From Clostridium sp. CX1 (GTDB lineage: Bacteria; Bacillota; Clostridia; Clostridiales; Clostridiaceae), in assembly GCF_025398335.1 (NCBI RefSeq), contig NZ_JAODOO010000002.1, forward strand, positions 305,166 through 369,165: DNA of 64,000 nt, written 5' to 3'. The notes beneath the pieces were generated by a model, which saw only the letters and a list, made by a program, of their open reading frames with translations, made no database searches and was not told where the DNA came from. Shown here one piece after another: positions 45,148 to 52,801 of this stretch; position 1 is the first letter of the stretch; every line of letters begins with the position of its first letter. A program made the translations under genes and the position numbers.

Positions 45148-46218
45148 CTACTCATTTAAAATAATACTACTTGCTTTATCCCAGGTTAAATATACATTAT
45201 CTCCGTTTTTAACTTTTTCTTCTCCAAAGAAATTCTGCTGCTGCACTATCACTTCTTCTCCCATAACCTCAACCCTGTATATAGAAAGGTTACCTGCATA
45301 GGTAATAAATTTGATTACTCCCTTTAAAAAAGTCTTATTACTAGGCTTTTCTTTTTCAATAGAAATTTTCTCTGGTCTAATTGAAAGAACACAATTTTGA
45401 TTTAAATTTAGCTTTTCTTCCGCTTCTATATGTATCCTATCTCCATTTTCCATTTGAAGACAGTAGATATCCTCTCTGATATCCCTTATTACTCCTTTAA
45501 AGAAATTTGATTGTCCTAAAAACCCTGCTACAAAGGAGTTAACTGGCTTTTCATAAATAGCATGAGGAGTATCTAATTGTATAATTTCACCTTTATTCAT
45601 AACTGCTATTTTATCAGATAAAGTTAAAGCTTCTTCCTGATCATGGGTAACGAAGATTGTTGTTATACCAACCTTTTTTTGAATTTGACGTAATTCAACC
45701 TGCATATCAACCCTTAATTTTTTATCTAAGGCACTTAAGCTTTCATCTAAAAGCAGTAATCTTGGTTTTATTACTAATGCCCTAGCAAGGGCAACTCTTT
45801 GCTGCTGTCCTCCAGATAATTGCTTAGGCTTTCTCTTTTCGAAGCCAGTTAACTGTACCATTTCAATTGCTTTTGCTACTTCTTTTCTAATTTCGCTTTG
45901 TGACATCTTTCTTTGCTCAAGTCCATAAGCAATGTTTTGCTCAACATTCATATGAGGAAACAGAGCATAGCTTTGAAATACCATTCCTATATTTCTTTTA
46001 TACACTGGGATTTTATTAATCACTTCATCCTCTATTATTACATCTCCTCCATCTGGACTTTCGAAACCTGCAACAATTCTTAAAGTTGTGGTTTTTCCGC
46101 AGCCGGAAGGTCCCAGCAGGGATAAAAAGGTTCCCTTTTCAATACTTAGGTCTACGTTGTCTAAAACTGTATTTGAATCGTACTTTTTACTTAATTTTTT
46201 TATTTGAAAATATGACAT
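45148..46218 (-). CDS. ABC importer ATPase, PotA type
   Basis: The 356-residue ATPase has Walker A GPSGCGKTTTLR (about 37-48), Q-loop MVFQSYALFPHMNV, signature LSGGQQQR, Walker B LLLLDESLSALDKKLR and switch VTHDQEEAL. The D-loop has DESLSALD instead of the usual DEPLSALD. A C-terminal TOBE domain carries LSIRPEKISIEKE. The family is the MalK/PotA group, which serves polyamine, thiamine and phosphonate importers, so the ligand is not fixed. Its ATG overlaps the potC-like stop (TAATG). The symbol potA is avoided because the gene context argues against polyamines. Confidence 0.93.
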   Translation of the reverse strand: MSYFQIKKLSKKYDSNTVLDNVDLSIEKGTFLSLLGPSGCGKTTTLRIVAGFESPDGGDVIIEDEVINKIPVYKRNIGMVFQSYALFPHMNVEQNIAYGLEQRKMSQSEIRKEVAKAIEMVQLTGFEKRKPKQLSGGQQQRVALARALVIKPRLLLLDESLSALDKKLRVDMQVELRQIQKKVGITTIFVTHDQEEALTLSDKIAVMNKGEIIQLDTPHAIYEKPVNSFVAGFLGQSNFFKGVIRDIREDIYCLQMENGDRIHIEAEEKLNLNQNCVLSIRPEKISIEKEKPSNKTFLKGVIKFITYAGNLSIYRVEVMGEEVIVQQQNFFGEEKVKNGDNVYLTWDKASSIILNE

Positions 46219-47012
46219 TAAGCTCCCCTCCTAAATATATTTTTAAGGGATGATTGCATAAGAAGAGCAATAAGTATAATTATTATTAAAGAAACAGCTA
46301 AAATAATCGTTGCTACTGCATTAATCTCCGGTGTAAATCCAAATTTAATTGAAGAATATATTTCAATTGGCAGAGTACTATTGCCAGTAGGAATTAGAAA
46401 ATAAGAAATAACAAAATTATCAAAGGATATCATAAAGGATAAGAATCCTCCTGCAATAACTGCCGGAAATATGGCAGGCAGTATTATCCTTCTAAAAGTT
46501 GTCCATTCATTTGCTCCAAGACTGTAGGATGCCTCTTCTATTGCTTTATCCATATCAGAAACTCTAGCACCTATTACTAATACTGCATAAGGCAGTGAAA
46601 TAATAACATGTCCAATTATTAATATAAATAAATTCTTGCTTAATCCAACCTTCATTAAAAATAGTAATAGTGATAATCCCATAATAAGCCATGGAATTGT
46701 CAACGGCATAAGGACTATAGAGTTCACAGTATTCTTTATTTTTTTCTTTCCTTCAGGGATTTCAAGGACCAAGGCAGTTCCTAGAATTACACAGAGGACA
46801 GCTGTAATAAAAGCAATATAAACACTGTTAATTGCTGCATTTATCAGTTTTGTATTATTAAAAAGCTCTAAATACCATTCAGTGCTAAAGGTAAAAGGAA
46901 GTGCATTATATCTTGATTTATTAAAGGACATCACCGCCATAACAATTATTGGCATGTATAGAAATGTGAATATTAATAGGGCATAGGTCCATCCAAATAT
47001 CCGCTTTTTCAC
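46218..47012 (-). CDS. ABC importer permease, PotC type
   Basis: The 264-residue permease has six helices. It begins MKKRIFGWTYALLIFTFLYMPIIVM, the usual PotC start, and contains the EAA coupling loop EASYSLGANEWTTFRRIILPAIFPAVIAGG. It starts 3 bases before the end of the PotB-like gene region and overlaps the ATPase gene by one base at its end. With the PotB-like protein it forms the membrane pore. Loss or change of specificity cannot be judged from the permease. Confidence 0.93.
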   Translation of the reverse strand: MKKRIFGWTYALLIFTFLYMPIIVMAVMSFNKSRYNALPFTFSTEWYLELFNNTKLINAAINSVYIAFITAVLCVILGTALVLEIPEGKKKIKNTVNSIVLMPLTIPWLIMGLSLLLFLMKVGLSKNLFILIIGHVIISLPYAVLVIGARVSDMDKAIEEASYSLGANEWTTFRRIILPAIFPAVIAGGFLSFMISFDNFVISYFLIPTGNSTLPIEIYSSIKFGFTPEINAVATIILAVSLIIIILIALLMQSSLKNIFRRGA

Positions 47013-47015
47013 CTG

Positions 47016-47834
47016 CTACACCTCCCTGTTAAACTTAGAAAATATGCCTAGAGATACTAGCACCAAGGCAAGAAGTATAAAGGCTATTGCTGCACCAAAA
47101 TTCCATCCATAGATTTCAAAAAATTGATCTTCAATAATTGTTCCTATAACGGAACCATTTACTCCACCTAATATTCTAGGTTCAACAAAGCTTCCAAGAC
47201 ATGGTATAAATACTAAGATAGAACCTGTTAGAATTCCTGTTTTACTTAAAGGAAGAGTAATATTTATAAAGGTGTTAAAAGCAGTAGCTCCAAGGCTTTT
47301 TGATGCTTCTATAATAGAATCGTCTAATTTTTCCAAGGACATATAAATTGTAATAACCATGTATGGAAAGAAAATATGTGTAAGTCCAATTATAACTGCT
47401 GCCTGTGTAAACAGAATACCTAAGCTACCATTTCCAATTATGTGAAGCTTTCTTAGAAATATCTCTAATATGCCACCATCTCTAAGAAGGTTGAGCCAGG
47501 AGTAGGCTCTAACAAGTTCGCTTGTCCAAAAGGGTATGATAATAAGAAGAAGCATAATTCCTTTGCCCTTTCGAACAATTTTAGCCATAATATAGGCCAT
47601 AGGGTAAGCTATTAATAAACAAATAACTGTTACAATAAAACTTATCTTTATAGTTTTTGCAGTTAGTTTTACATATAGACCTTTAGAAAAAAAATCTATG
47701 TAATTTTGTAATGTAAAGCTGGCTGATTGTCCATCACTTAAAAAGCTAAAATAGAGCATTATAAATAATGGTACAATACCAAAGGCAATAAGAACAAAAA
47801 GTGCAGGGCTCATAAGTAGATAGTTTTTCTTCAT
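47016..47834 (-). CDS. ABC importer permease, PotB type
   Basis: The 272-residue permease starts MKKNYLLMSPALFVLIAFGIVP. It has six helices and an EAA loop EASKSLGATAFNTFINITLPLSKTGIL. SFVEPRILGG near the end is typical of PotB. The start at 47834 is preferred since GGAGGAAGAG precedes it, while the open frame reaches 47858. It is followed after 3 bases by the PotC-like gene. Confidence 0.92.
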   Translation of the reverse strand: MKKNYLLMSPALFVLIAFGIVPLFIMLYFSFLSDGQSASFTLQNYIDFFSKGLYVKLTAKTIKISFIVTVICLLIAYPMAYIMAKIVRKGKGIMLLLIIIPFWTSELVRAYSWLNLLRDGGILEIFLRKLHIIGNGSLGILFTQAAVIIGLTHIFFPYMVITIYMSLEKLDDSIIEASKSLGATAFNTFINITLPLSKTGILTGSILVFIPCLGSFVEPRILGGVNGSVIGTIIEDQFFEIYGWNFGAAIAFILLALVLVSLGIFSKFNREV

Positions 47835-48010
47835 TTCTCTTCCTCCATTCAAAATCACTTTTTGTTAAATATGGATACTTCAATCTAGAATTAAGTCTAT
47901 GTATAGGTATATATTAGTGATTCTGAAGTCATATTCAAAAATTACTTATGATAGAGAAGAATTACTAATATATACCCCGCACAAATTAAATCTTAAATTT
48001 ATATATCACA

Positions 48011-49111
48011 CTATTTTGCCTTAACTTCCTGCCATAATTCATTCCAAGCTTTCTTAGTTGCTTCATCCTGATAAGATATAAAGTATAGTTTACTTAGCAC
48101 AGCTTCGCTCATGAAGTTGTCTTCAACTAATTTTGGATCAAGAGCAGCTATTGCAAGTTTATTTGTGGGAGCTGGTCCGCCGGATTTTGCCCAGTTTTCC
48201 TGGAATTCCTTACTGGTCATAAAGTCAATGAATTTATAAGCTAGGTCTTGATTTGGTGCATTTTTCACTATACTCCAGTTATCAACCCAACCAATAGCAC
48301 CTTCTTTTGGTACCACAAATTTTATTGGCTGTCCCTCTTTTTTCATGGAAGCAGATTGTCCACTCCACATAACTCCAAGGGCTACTTGGTTGTTTGCAAA
48401 TAATTTAGACCACTCATCACCAGTTTTCCAATAGGTCTTGTTTAGTGGCTTTTGTTCAAGAAGTTTATTCTTAATTGCATTTAAGTCACTTGGTTTATTT
48501 GGGTTTTGTCCAAGTGCAATAGCTGTAAGCATTACTGCATCATTGAAATCATCTCTAAATCCAATTTGTCCCTTATACTTTTCATCCCATAGAACATTTA
48601 CACTATCAATATTTTCTTTGATTATATTTGTGTTATAAGCTAATGCTGTAGAACCCCAAACCCATGGAACAGCATAAGTCTTTCCATTCATACTGTTTTC
48701 AGGTAAGTTCTTAAACTTATCTACTATGTTCTTATAATTTTCTAATTTATTAGTATCTATTGCTTCAAGTAAATCCTCTTTTTCTGCTACTGGAAGTACA
48801 GAAGCATTAGGAAGTACTACGTCTATTTTGCCTTTTCCATCAGTTCTTAGCTTTGTGAGTAATTCTTCTTCTGAAGACATATAAATATGTTCAACCTTAC
48901 ATTTATACTTGTCTTCAAATTCTTTTACTACCTCTGCTTTGTCTGAGCCATAATCCTTCCAGTTAACTACTACAAGAGTTTTAGCAGCACTATCAGACTG
49001 TTGTCCACTGGTTGCTTGATTTGACTTTAAGCCACAGCTTGTAAAACCAACTGTAAAGATAGTTGTTATCACTAGTGCCATTCCTTTTTTCAAGAAACTT
49101 TTTCTACTCAT
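48011..49111 (-). CDS. ABC importer substrate-binding lipoprotein, PotD type
   Basis: This is a 366-residue receptor. The signal MSRKSFLKKGMALVITTIFT ends in the lipobox GFTSC, with Cys27 as the lipid anchor. The mature part has VVNWKDYGSDKAEVVKEFEDKYKCKVEH, AVPWVWGSTALAYNTNII, GFRDDFNDAVMLTAIALG and PKEGAIGWVDNWSIVKNAPNQ, as in PotD/PotF proteins. In true PotD the polyamine is held by several acidic and aromatic residues. I cannot confirm those here, and the operon context (PfkB, ADP-ribosylglycohydrolase, nicotinamidase) suggests another ligand. It is separated by 176 bases from the PotB-like gene, a gap that shows no clear hairpin. Confidence 0.9.
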   Translation of the reverse strand: MSRKSFLKKGMALVITTIFTVGFTSCGLKSNQATSGQQSDSAAKTLVVVNWKDYGSDKAEVVKEFEDKYKCKVEHIYMSSEEELLTKLRTDGKGKIDVVLPNASVLPVAEKEDLLEAIDTNKLENYKNIVDKFKNLPENSMNGKTYAVPWVWGSTALAYNTNIIKENIDSVNVLWDEKYKGQIGFRDDFNDAVMLTAIALGQNPNKPSDLNAIKNKLLEQKPLNKTYWKTGDEWSKLFANNQVALGVMWSGQSASMKKEGQPIKFVVPKEGAIGWVDNWSIVKNAPNQDLAYKFIDFMTSKEFQENWAKSGGPAPTNKLAIAALDPKLVEDNFMSEAVLSKLYFISYQDEATKKAWNELWQEVKAK

Positions 49112-49165
49112 TTTTATTCCTCCTATAAATAATTAAATTAAGATATTTTTATTATTGTTATTTCT

Positions 49166-49195
49166 ACATATGTTTACATTTCTGTATACATATGT
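49166..49195. promoter_or_regulatory. two ACATATGT palindromes 22 bases apart
   Basis: ACATATGT occurs at 49166-49173 and 49188-49195, two helical turns apart, in the upstream region of the potD-like gene. They could be a paired operator; no regulator gene is adjacent. Confidence 0.4.
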
Positions 49196-49275
49196 ACTAT
49201 TTCTATATTCCATATATTCTATATATTCTTAAAATACCCTTCTTTTTTGCAAGAAATGGTAGTCAAAATAAGATT

Positions 49276-49293
49276 AGGAATGCATGCATTCCT
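49276..49293. repeat. perfect 18-base palindrome
   Basis: AGGAATGCATGCATTCCT is fully self-complementary. It has no T run and no loop, so it looks like a protein-binding site, not a terminator. It lies about 165 bases upstream of the potD-like start. Confidence 0.6.
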
Positions 49294-49314
49294 TTCTGAT
49301 TAAATATTTTATAT

Positions 49315-49353
49315 AAAAAAATCACATGAGGTTTAATCCTCATGTGATTTTTT
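49315..49353. terminator. terminator of the tubZ-like gene
   Basis: AAAAATCACATGAGG, loop tttaat, CCTCATGTGATTTTT form a perfect stem with A and T runs on the two sides, about 100 bases after the tubZ-like stop. Confidence 0.9.
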
Positions 49354-49448
49354 ATTTCTATACTTTAAACTTTATACTAACCTGTACTAACATTTAAACT
49401 TATCTAAATTGTCAATGTCTGACTTTAATTGTTTTAGTAATACTAATC

Positions 49449-50504
49449 CTAGAAAGTATAATTGTCTTCAAGTAAATTATTAAGTTCACTATTATTAAGT
49501 ACGTCTATTTCTTCTTTTTCTTCTTTATTATTCATATTTAAATCAATCATAACACTTCTTTTTTTACTTCTTGATAATTTTCTTTTATTTTTCTCTTCTA
49601 AAGCCATCTTTATTAAATTTATTGATTCTGTAGGAGTTTCACATCCTCCAAGAACTACTATGTTATTCTTATTATTATATGTTATATATGTACTTTTATA
49701 AACTTCGAATAATTTAGTCACTTCATATGGATCATATCCATCAATTTTTAAATTAATACCTAAATAATCACAATCATATAGATCTGGCTGAACAAATACA
49801 CTGTTTTTTATGGCTAAATCAACAGCAGTCTTAGCATCTTTTAGGCCATCATATAACTTTAAAACAAGACCTGATCCTTCTGCTGTATTTATTCTAAATG
49901 AATCTTTATTATCAATACTACCATCAGCATGAATACCTATTATGTTATATGCCAAATCTAAACTTTCAATTACTTCATTATTAATTTCTTTGTAGGTATT
50001 TCTCTTATTATTATCTACAAACTTAACATCGCTTATTAAGTCCATTATACTATTTATATCATTCCAACACTCAATAGTATTTTTAAATGCCAATTCATCT
50101 TCCTTTAAACTAGGTAAAACAGCTACTACATTTACTTTGGCATTTGGTAATACTTTTTTTACTATTTGTATAAAGGTTTTTATTGCGCCGGAACCTGTTC
50201 CCCCAGCCATAGTTGTAAATACTACAACTACTTCTGTTAAAGGATATTTGCTTAGCAATGTTCCTATGGCATTAATATTATCTTTTAGCATTTCTTTAGA
50301 TTTATTTCTATCTCTTCCTGAACCATCTGTTCCTGGATATACATATACATTTTTTATCATATCGGCATTTTTTAGTGGTTTTATATCAAATAAACTGCTA
50401 TTTAAGAATAACCCATTATATCTTTGATTTTTACTTAATAATCCATCTACTATATTTCCAGCACCTTGTCCTAGTGCAACTAATAACATTTTACCTTTTT
50501 CCAT
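49449..50504 (-). CDS. TubZ-like tubulin/FtsZ-superfamily GTPase
   Basis: The 351-residue protein has the tubulin-superfamily GTP site: T1 loop LGQGAGNIVDGLL (Gly12-Asn16), LFLNSSLFDI (T2-T3 region), the diagnostic T4 GGTGSGA (101-107) and VVAVLPSLKEDE (T5). T6 candidates are Asn142, Asn148 and Asn165, and Asp197-Asp201 lie where the T7 catalytic acid should fall. It is not the division FtsZ: GGGGTGTG is replaced by AGGTGSGA, and the FtsZ C-terminal peptide is absent. The tail has a basic stretch KRKLSRSKKRS and then an acidic end EEKEEID...LLEDNYTF. It most resembles TubZ, the plasmid/phage partition tubulin of Bacillus and Clostridium. It is divergent from a MerR/coiled-coil gene. No TubR-sized gene is near. 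Confidence 0.85.
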   Translation of the reverse strand: MEKGKMLLVALGQGAGNIVDGLLSKNQRYNGLFLNSSLFDIKPLKNADMIKNVYVYPGTDGSGRDRNKSKEMLKDNINAIGTLLSKYPLTEVVVVFTTMAGGTGSGAIKTFIQIVKKVLPNAKVNVVAVLPSLKEDELAFKNTIECWNDINSIMDLISDVKFVDNNKRNTYKEINNEVIESLDLAYNIIGIHADGSIDNKDSFRINTAEGSGLVLKLYDGLKDAKTAVDLAIKNSVFVQPDLYDCDYLGINLKIDGYDPYEVTKLFEVYKSTYITYNNKNNIVVLGGCETPTESINLIKMALEEKNKRKLSRSKKRSVMIDLNMNNKEEKEEIDVLNNSELNNLLEDNYTF

Positions 50505-50537
50505 AATTACTCTCCTTATTACATTATTATATACCTA

Positions 50538-50559
50538 TTATCGAAGAAAATTTTGATAA
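50538..50559. promoter_or_regulatory. dyad in the tubZ/tubY-like divergent promoter
   Basis: TTATCgAAg and TTttGATAA flank an AAAAT centre to give an imperfect 22-base palindrome. A TATAAT for the tubZ-like gene lies a few bases to the left (minus strand). The same dyad, read in the other direction, recurs before the acetate transporter gene at 59109-59128. Confidence 0.45.
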
Positions 50560-50653
50560 CCTTATATTTTAAATCCTTTTTTTAAAAAAATTATAATAAT
50601 TACTTAAGTTTACCTCTTATCCATTCGAAAAGAGAAGGGGAGGATTAATTATT

Positions 50654-51484
50654 ATGGATAATAAAGATAAATACATAGATACACAAAAAGTTAGTGCTAA
50701 AATTGAAAATAAAAAAAGAGGCGAAATATTGTACTATTCTATTGAACAGGTTGCTAATTTATTAAACGAAAATACTAGTAACATAAAATACTACACAAGT
50801 ATATTTGACGATCTGTTAAAAATTGCAATAGTAGATAAAGAGTTACGTTATACTAGTAATGATGTTGATAAATTAGAATTCTTAATAAAATTAAAAAATA
50901 AAGGTATGTCTCTTAAAGAGATTCAGAGCTATTGTAATAAGCTGCCTTTAAATGGTACTGAAGTCCAGGAAAGCAATTTATTATCTGTTGAAGAACTTAT
51001 TGATTTAATTAAAGAAGAACAACAAATTCAACTTAATAATTTTAAAGTTCAATTAATGAATGATATGCAAAACTCCAATTCATTATATCTTCAAAATATT
51101 ACTACTGCAATCATTGAAGTTCAAAATAAGACTCTTGATGAATTTAAACAAAATTTATCTATGGAAATTAAAGAATATATAGATTCAAAATTTGATGATT
51201 TTAATGAAATTAACATAAATTCACATGACAAACTTCTTGCTAAAATTACAGGATTTATGTCAGAAAAAATTGACAGCAAAAATGATGAATTAAAACTTAA
51301 TTTACAAAATGATTTCAACACATTTGTTCAATCATCTTTAACTAATAGTGAGCGTTTAATAAAAGAAGTTAAAGATTTTAAAAGAGTTATACAGGATGCT
51401 TATTTTACTCAATATCAAGTAGAAATTGATAATGCTAATACAGGCTTTTTAGGTAAATTACTTCAAATGATTAAGGCTAAATAA
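50654..51484 (+). CDS. MerR-type HTH / coiled-coil protein, TubY-like
   Basis: The 276-residue protein has an N-terminal MerR-like winged helix (27-95): YYSIEQVANLLNENTSNIKY, RYTSNDVDKLEFLIKLKNKG, MSLKEIQSYC. Residues 105-250 are a long amphipathic, mostly helical region with heptad character (EELIDLIKEEQQIQLNNFKV). It ends GFLGKLLQMIKAK, a short cationic amphipathic helix that could touch the membrane. TubY of the Clostridium phage c-st partition locus has a MerR-like HTH and a coiled coil, so this is the natural comparison. Divergent placement from the tubZ-like gene supports it. The MerR ligand domain is absent. The start follows GGGGAGG. Confidence 0.78.
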   Translation: MDNKDKYIDTQKVSAKIENKKRGEILYYSIEQVANLLNENTSNIKYYTSIFDDLLKIAIVDKELRYTSNDVDKLEFLIKLKNKGMSLKEIQSYCNKLPLNGTEVQESNLLSVEELIDLIKEEQQIQLNNFKVQLMNDMQNSNSLYLQNITTAIIEVQNKTLDEFKQNLSMEIKEYIDSKFDDFNEININSHDKLLAKITGFMSEKIDSKNDELKLNLQNDFNTFVQSSLTNSERLIKEVKDFKRVIQDAYFTQYQVEIDNANTGFLGKLLQMIKAK

Positions 51485-51821
51485 TATTTTTAAGAGGATT
51501 AATCTTATACTCTTTTTTAACTGTGCTGTTAATAATTTTATATATTTTCTTTTAACAATCAATTTAAAATTAGTAGCTTTCAATGCTTAACCAGCATGAC
51601 AATGCATATCGTACCCATCTTTGGTTAATAATATATATATGGCAATGCTTAGGAGCAACCTAATCATTTATGCTGCTCCATACAGAAACGGATAGTTCCA
51701 AACTATCCGTTTTGTCCGCTTCTAGTAAAGCCTAACCAATGAACCTCATTGATTTGAATTCTGTAAATATAATTTAGTTTTGGTTAGATCATTTATTACT
51801 GTTTGTCATTCCTCTCCAAAC
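51485..51821. other. gap with two hairpins, possible small RNA
   Basis: No coding frame is convincing. The plus strand can form GGAGCA...TGCTCC (51651-51678 region) and then the strong hairpin at 51686-51712. CAATGCTTA, the half-site of the recurrent terminator family, appears twice unpaired, near 51577 and 51643. A small RNA ending at 51712 is possible. Confidence 0.4.
51686..51712. terminator. strong hairpin between tubY-like and corA genes
   Basis: AAACGGATAGTT, loop cca, AACTATCCGTTT form a 12-base-pair perfect stem. It ends the plus-strand transcript and, on the other strand, may serve corA. Confidence 0.75.
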
Positions 51822-52781
51822 TTATTTATAAATATCAAACCATCCCTTTCTTTTAAACCATAAAAACATAAGTACTGCAATGCCAAACATAAAAAATAAG
51901 GCTGCAAAATATCCATATCTCCATCTAAGCTCTGGCATATAGTCAAAGTTCATTCCATAAACTCCTGCAATAAAAGTAAGTGGTATGAATATTGTGGAGA
52001 TAACTGTTAAAACCATCATGTTAGTATTCATTCTATTAGAGTTTATTGACATATAACTATCCCGCATATCTGCCGTTATATCTCTGTTAGCTTCTATCAT
52101 TTCAGATAACTTCAGCAGATGATCATGTACATCTGCAAAATAAAATTTATTTTCTTTGAACCAGTTTAACCGTTCCGAGTTAACTATTCTATATAGTAAA
52201 TCTCTCATAGAGTTTACAATCCTTCTTAACTGCAGCAAATCTCCTCTAATGTCAAATACCTGGTCAACTAACTTGTATACAGATAAGTGATCAACATTAT
52301 TGTCAATTTTCTCTAGACTGTCTTCTATTTTATATATTGCAGGAAAAAACTGATCCACAACTTTATCTAGTATGGAGTAGGCAACATAGGTAGGTCCCTC
52401 TTCCCATGCCCTTTTATTCACTGATATTCTCTCCCAGGCATGATCTAGTTCATCTTGATGGGTCCTATGTACAGAAACAATATAATTTGCTCCCACAAAC
52501 AATCCTATATCTTCAGGGCATAGTGTTTCTTTGTTTAATGCATTTATAACAAAAAAATCGTAATCTCCATAATAATCAAGTTTTGGTCTATTTGATATCT
52601 GCAGACAATCTTCTATGGCTAAAGGATGAAAGCCAAAGTGATATCTAAGAAGCTTTTGTTCACCTTCATTAGGTTCTTCCATGTCTACCCAGTACCAACT
52701 TATATCTGGATCTGATAAGCTGTCAATGGATGTATAATTCTTTAATTCTAAGTTTTTACTTACAGTTATTATGCGAATCAA
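51822..52781 (-). CDS. corA: CorA-family Mg2+/Co2+ transporter
   Basis: This is a 319-residue pentameric channel. The long N-terminal cytoplasmic domain (DISWYWVDMEEPNEGEQKLL, HPLAIEDCLQ) is followed by a helical stalk and two C-terminal membrane helices. The signature YGMNF sits between them (FIAGVYGMNFDYMPELRWRYGY). It begins with a TTG at 52781 (LIRIITV... read as Met) behind GAGGTGA. It follows the second ADP-ribosylglycohydrolase gene by 20 bases, so they probably share a transcript; that enzyme needs Mg2+. Confidence 0.95.
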   Translation of the reverse strand: MIRIITVSKNLELKNYTSIDSLSDPDISWYWVDMEEPNEGEQKLLRYHFGFHPLAIEDCLQISNRPKLDYYGDYDFFVINALNKETLCPEDIGLFVGANYIVSVHRTHQDELDHAWERISVNKRAWEEGPTYVAYSILDKVVDQFFPAIYKIEDSLEKIDNNVDHLSVYKLVDQVFDIRGDLLQLRRIVNSMRDLLYRIVNSERLNWFKENKFYFADVHDHLLKLSEMIEANRDITADMRDSYMSINSNRMNTNMMVLTVISTIFIPLTFIAGVYGMNFDYMPELRWRYGYFAALFFMFGIAVLMFLWFKRKGWFDIYK

Positions 52782-52801
52782 GTGTTTTCACCTCAGTTAT
52801 A

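Larger units (their letters stand above)
49112..49448. other. control region upstream of the importer operon
   Basis: No gene. From the left it holds the leader with AGGAGG, a pair of ACATATGT octamers (49166 and 49188), a perfect 18-base palindrome (49276-49293), and the tubZ-side terminator (49315-49353). I see no confident promoter pair among the many AT boxes. Confidence 0.5.

Noticed and set aside
42484..49111. Simple polyamine transport operon (potABCD)
   Set aside because: The importer proteins fit the Pot type, but coupling to PfkB, an ADP-ribosylglycohydrolase and a nicotinamidase-like enzyme is not seen with polyamine systems, so I did not assign pot gene names.
49449..50504. Division protein FtsZ
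   Set aside because: The T4 loop, the lack of the FtsZ C-terminal peptide and the absence of ftsA/sigE neighbours do not fit the division gene.
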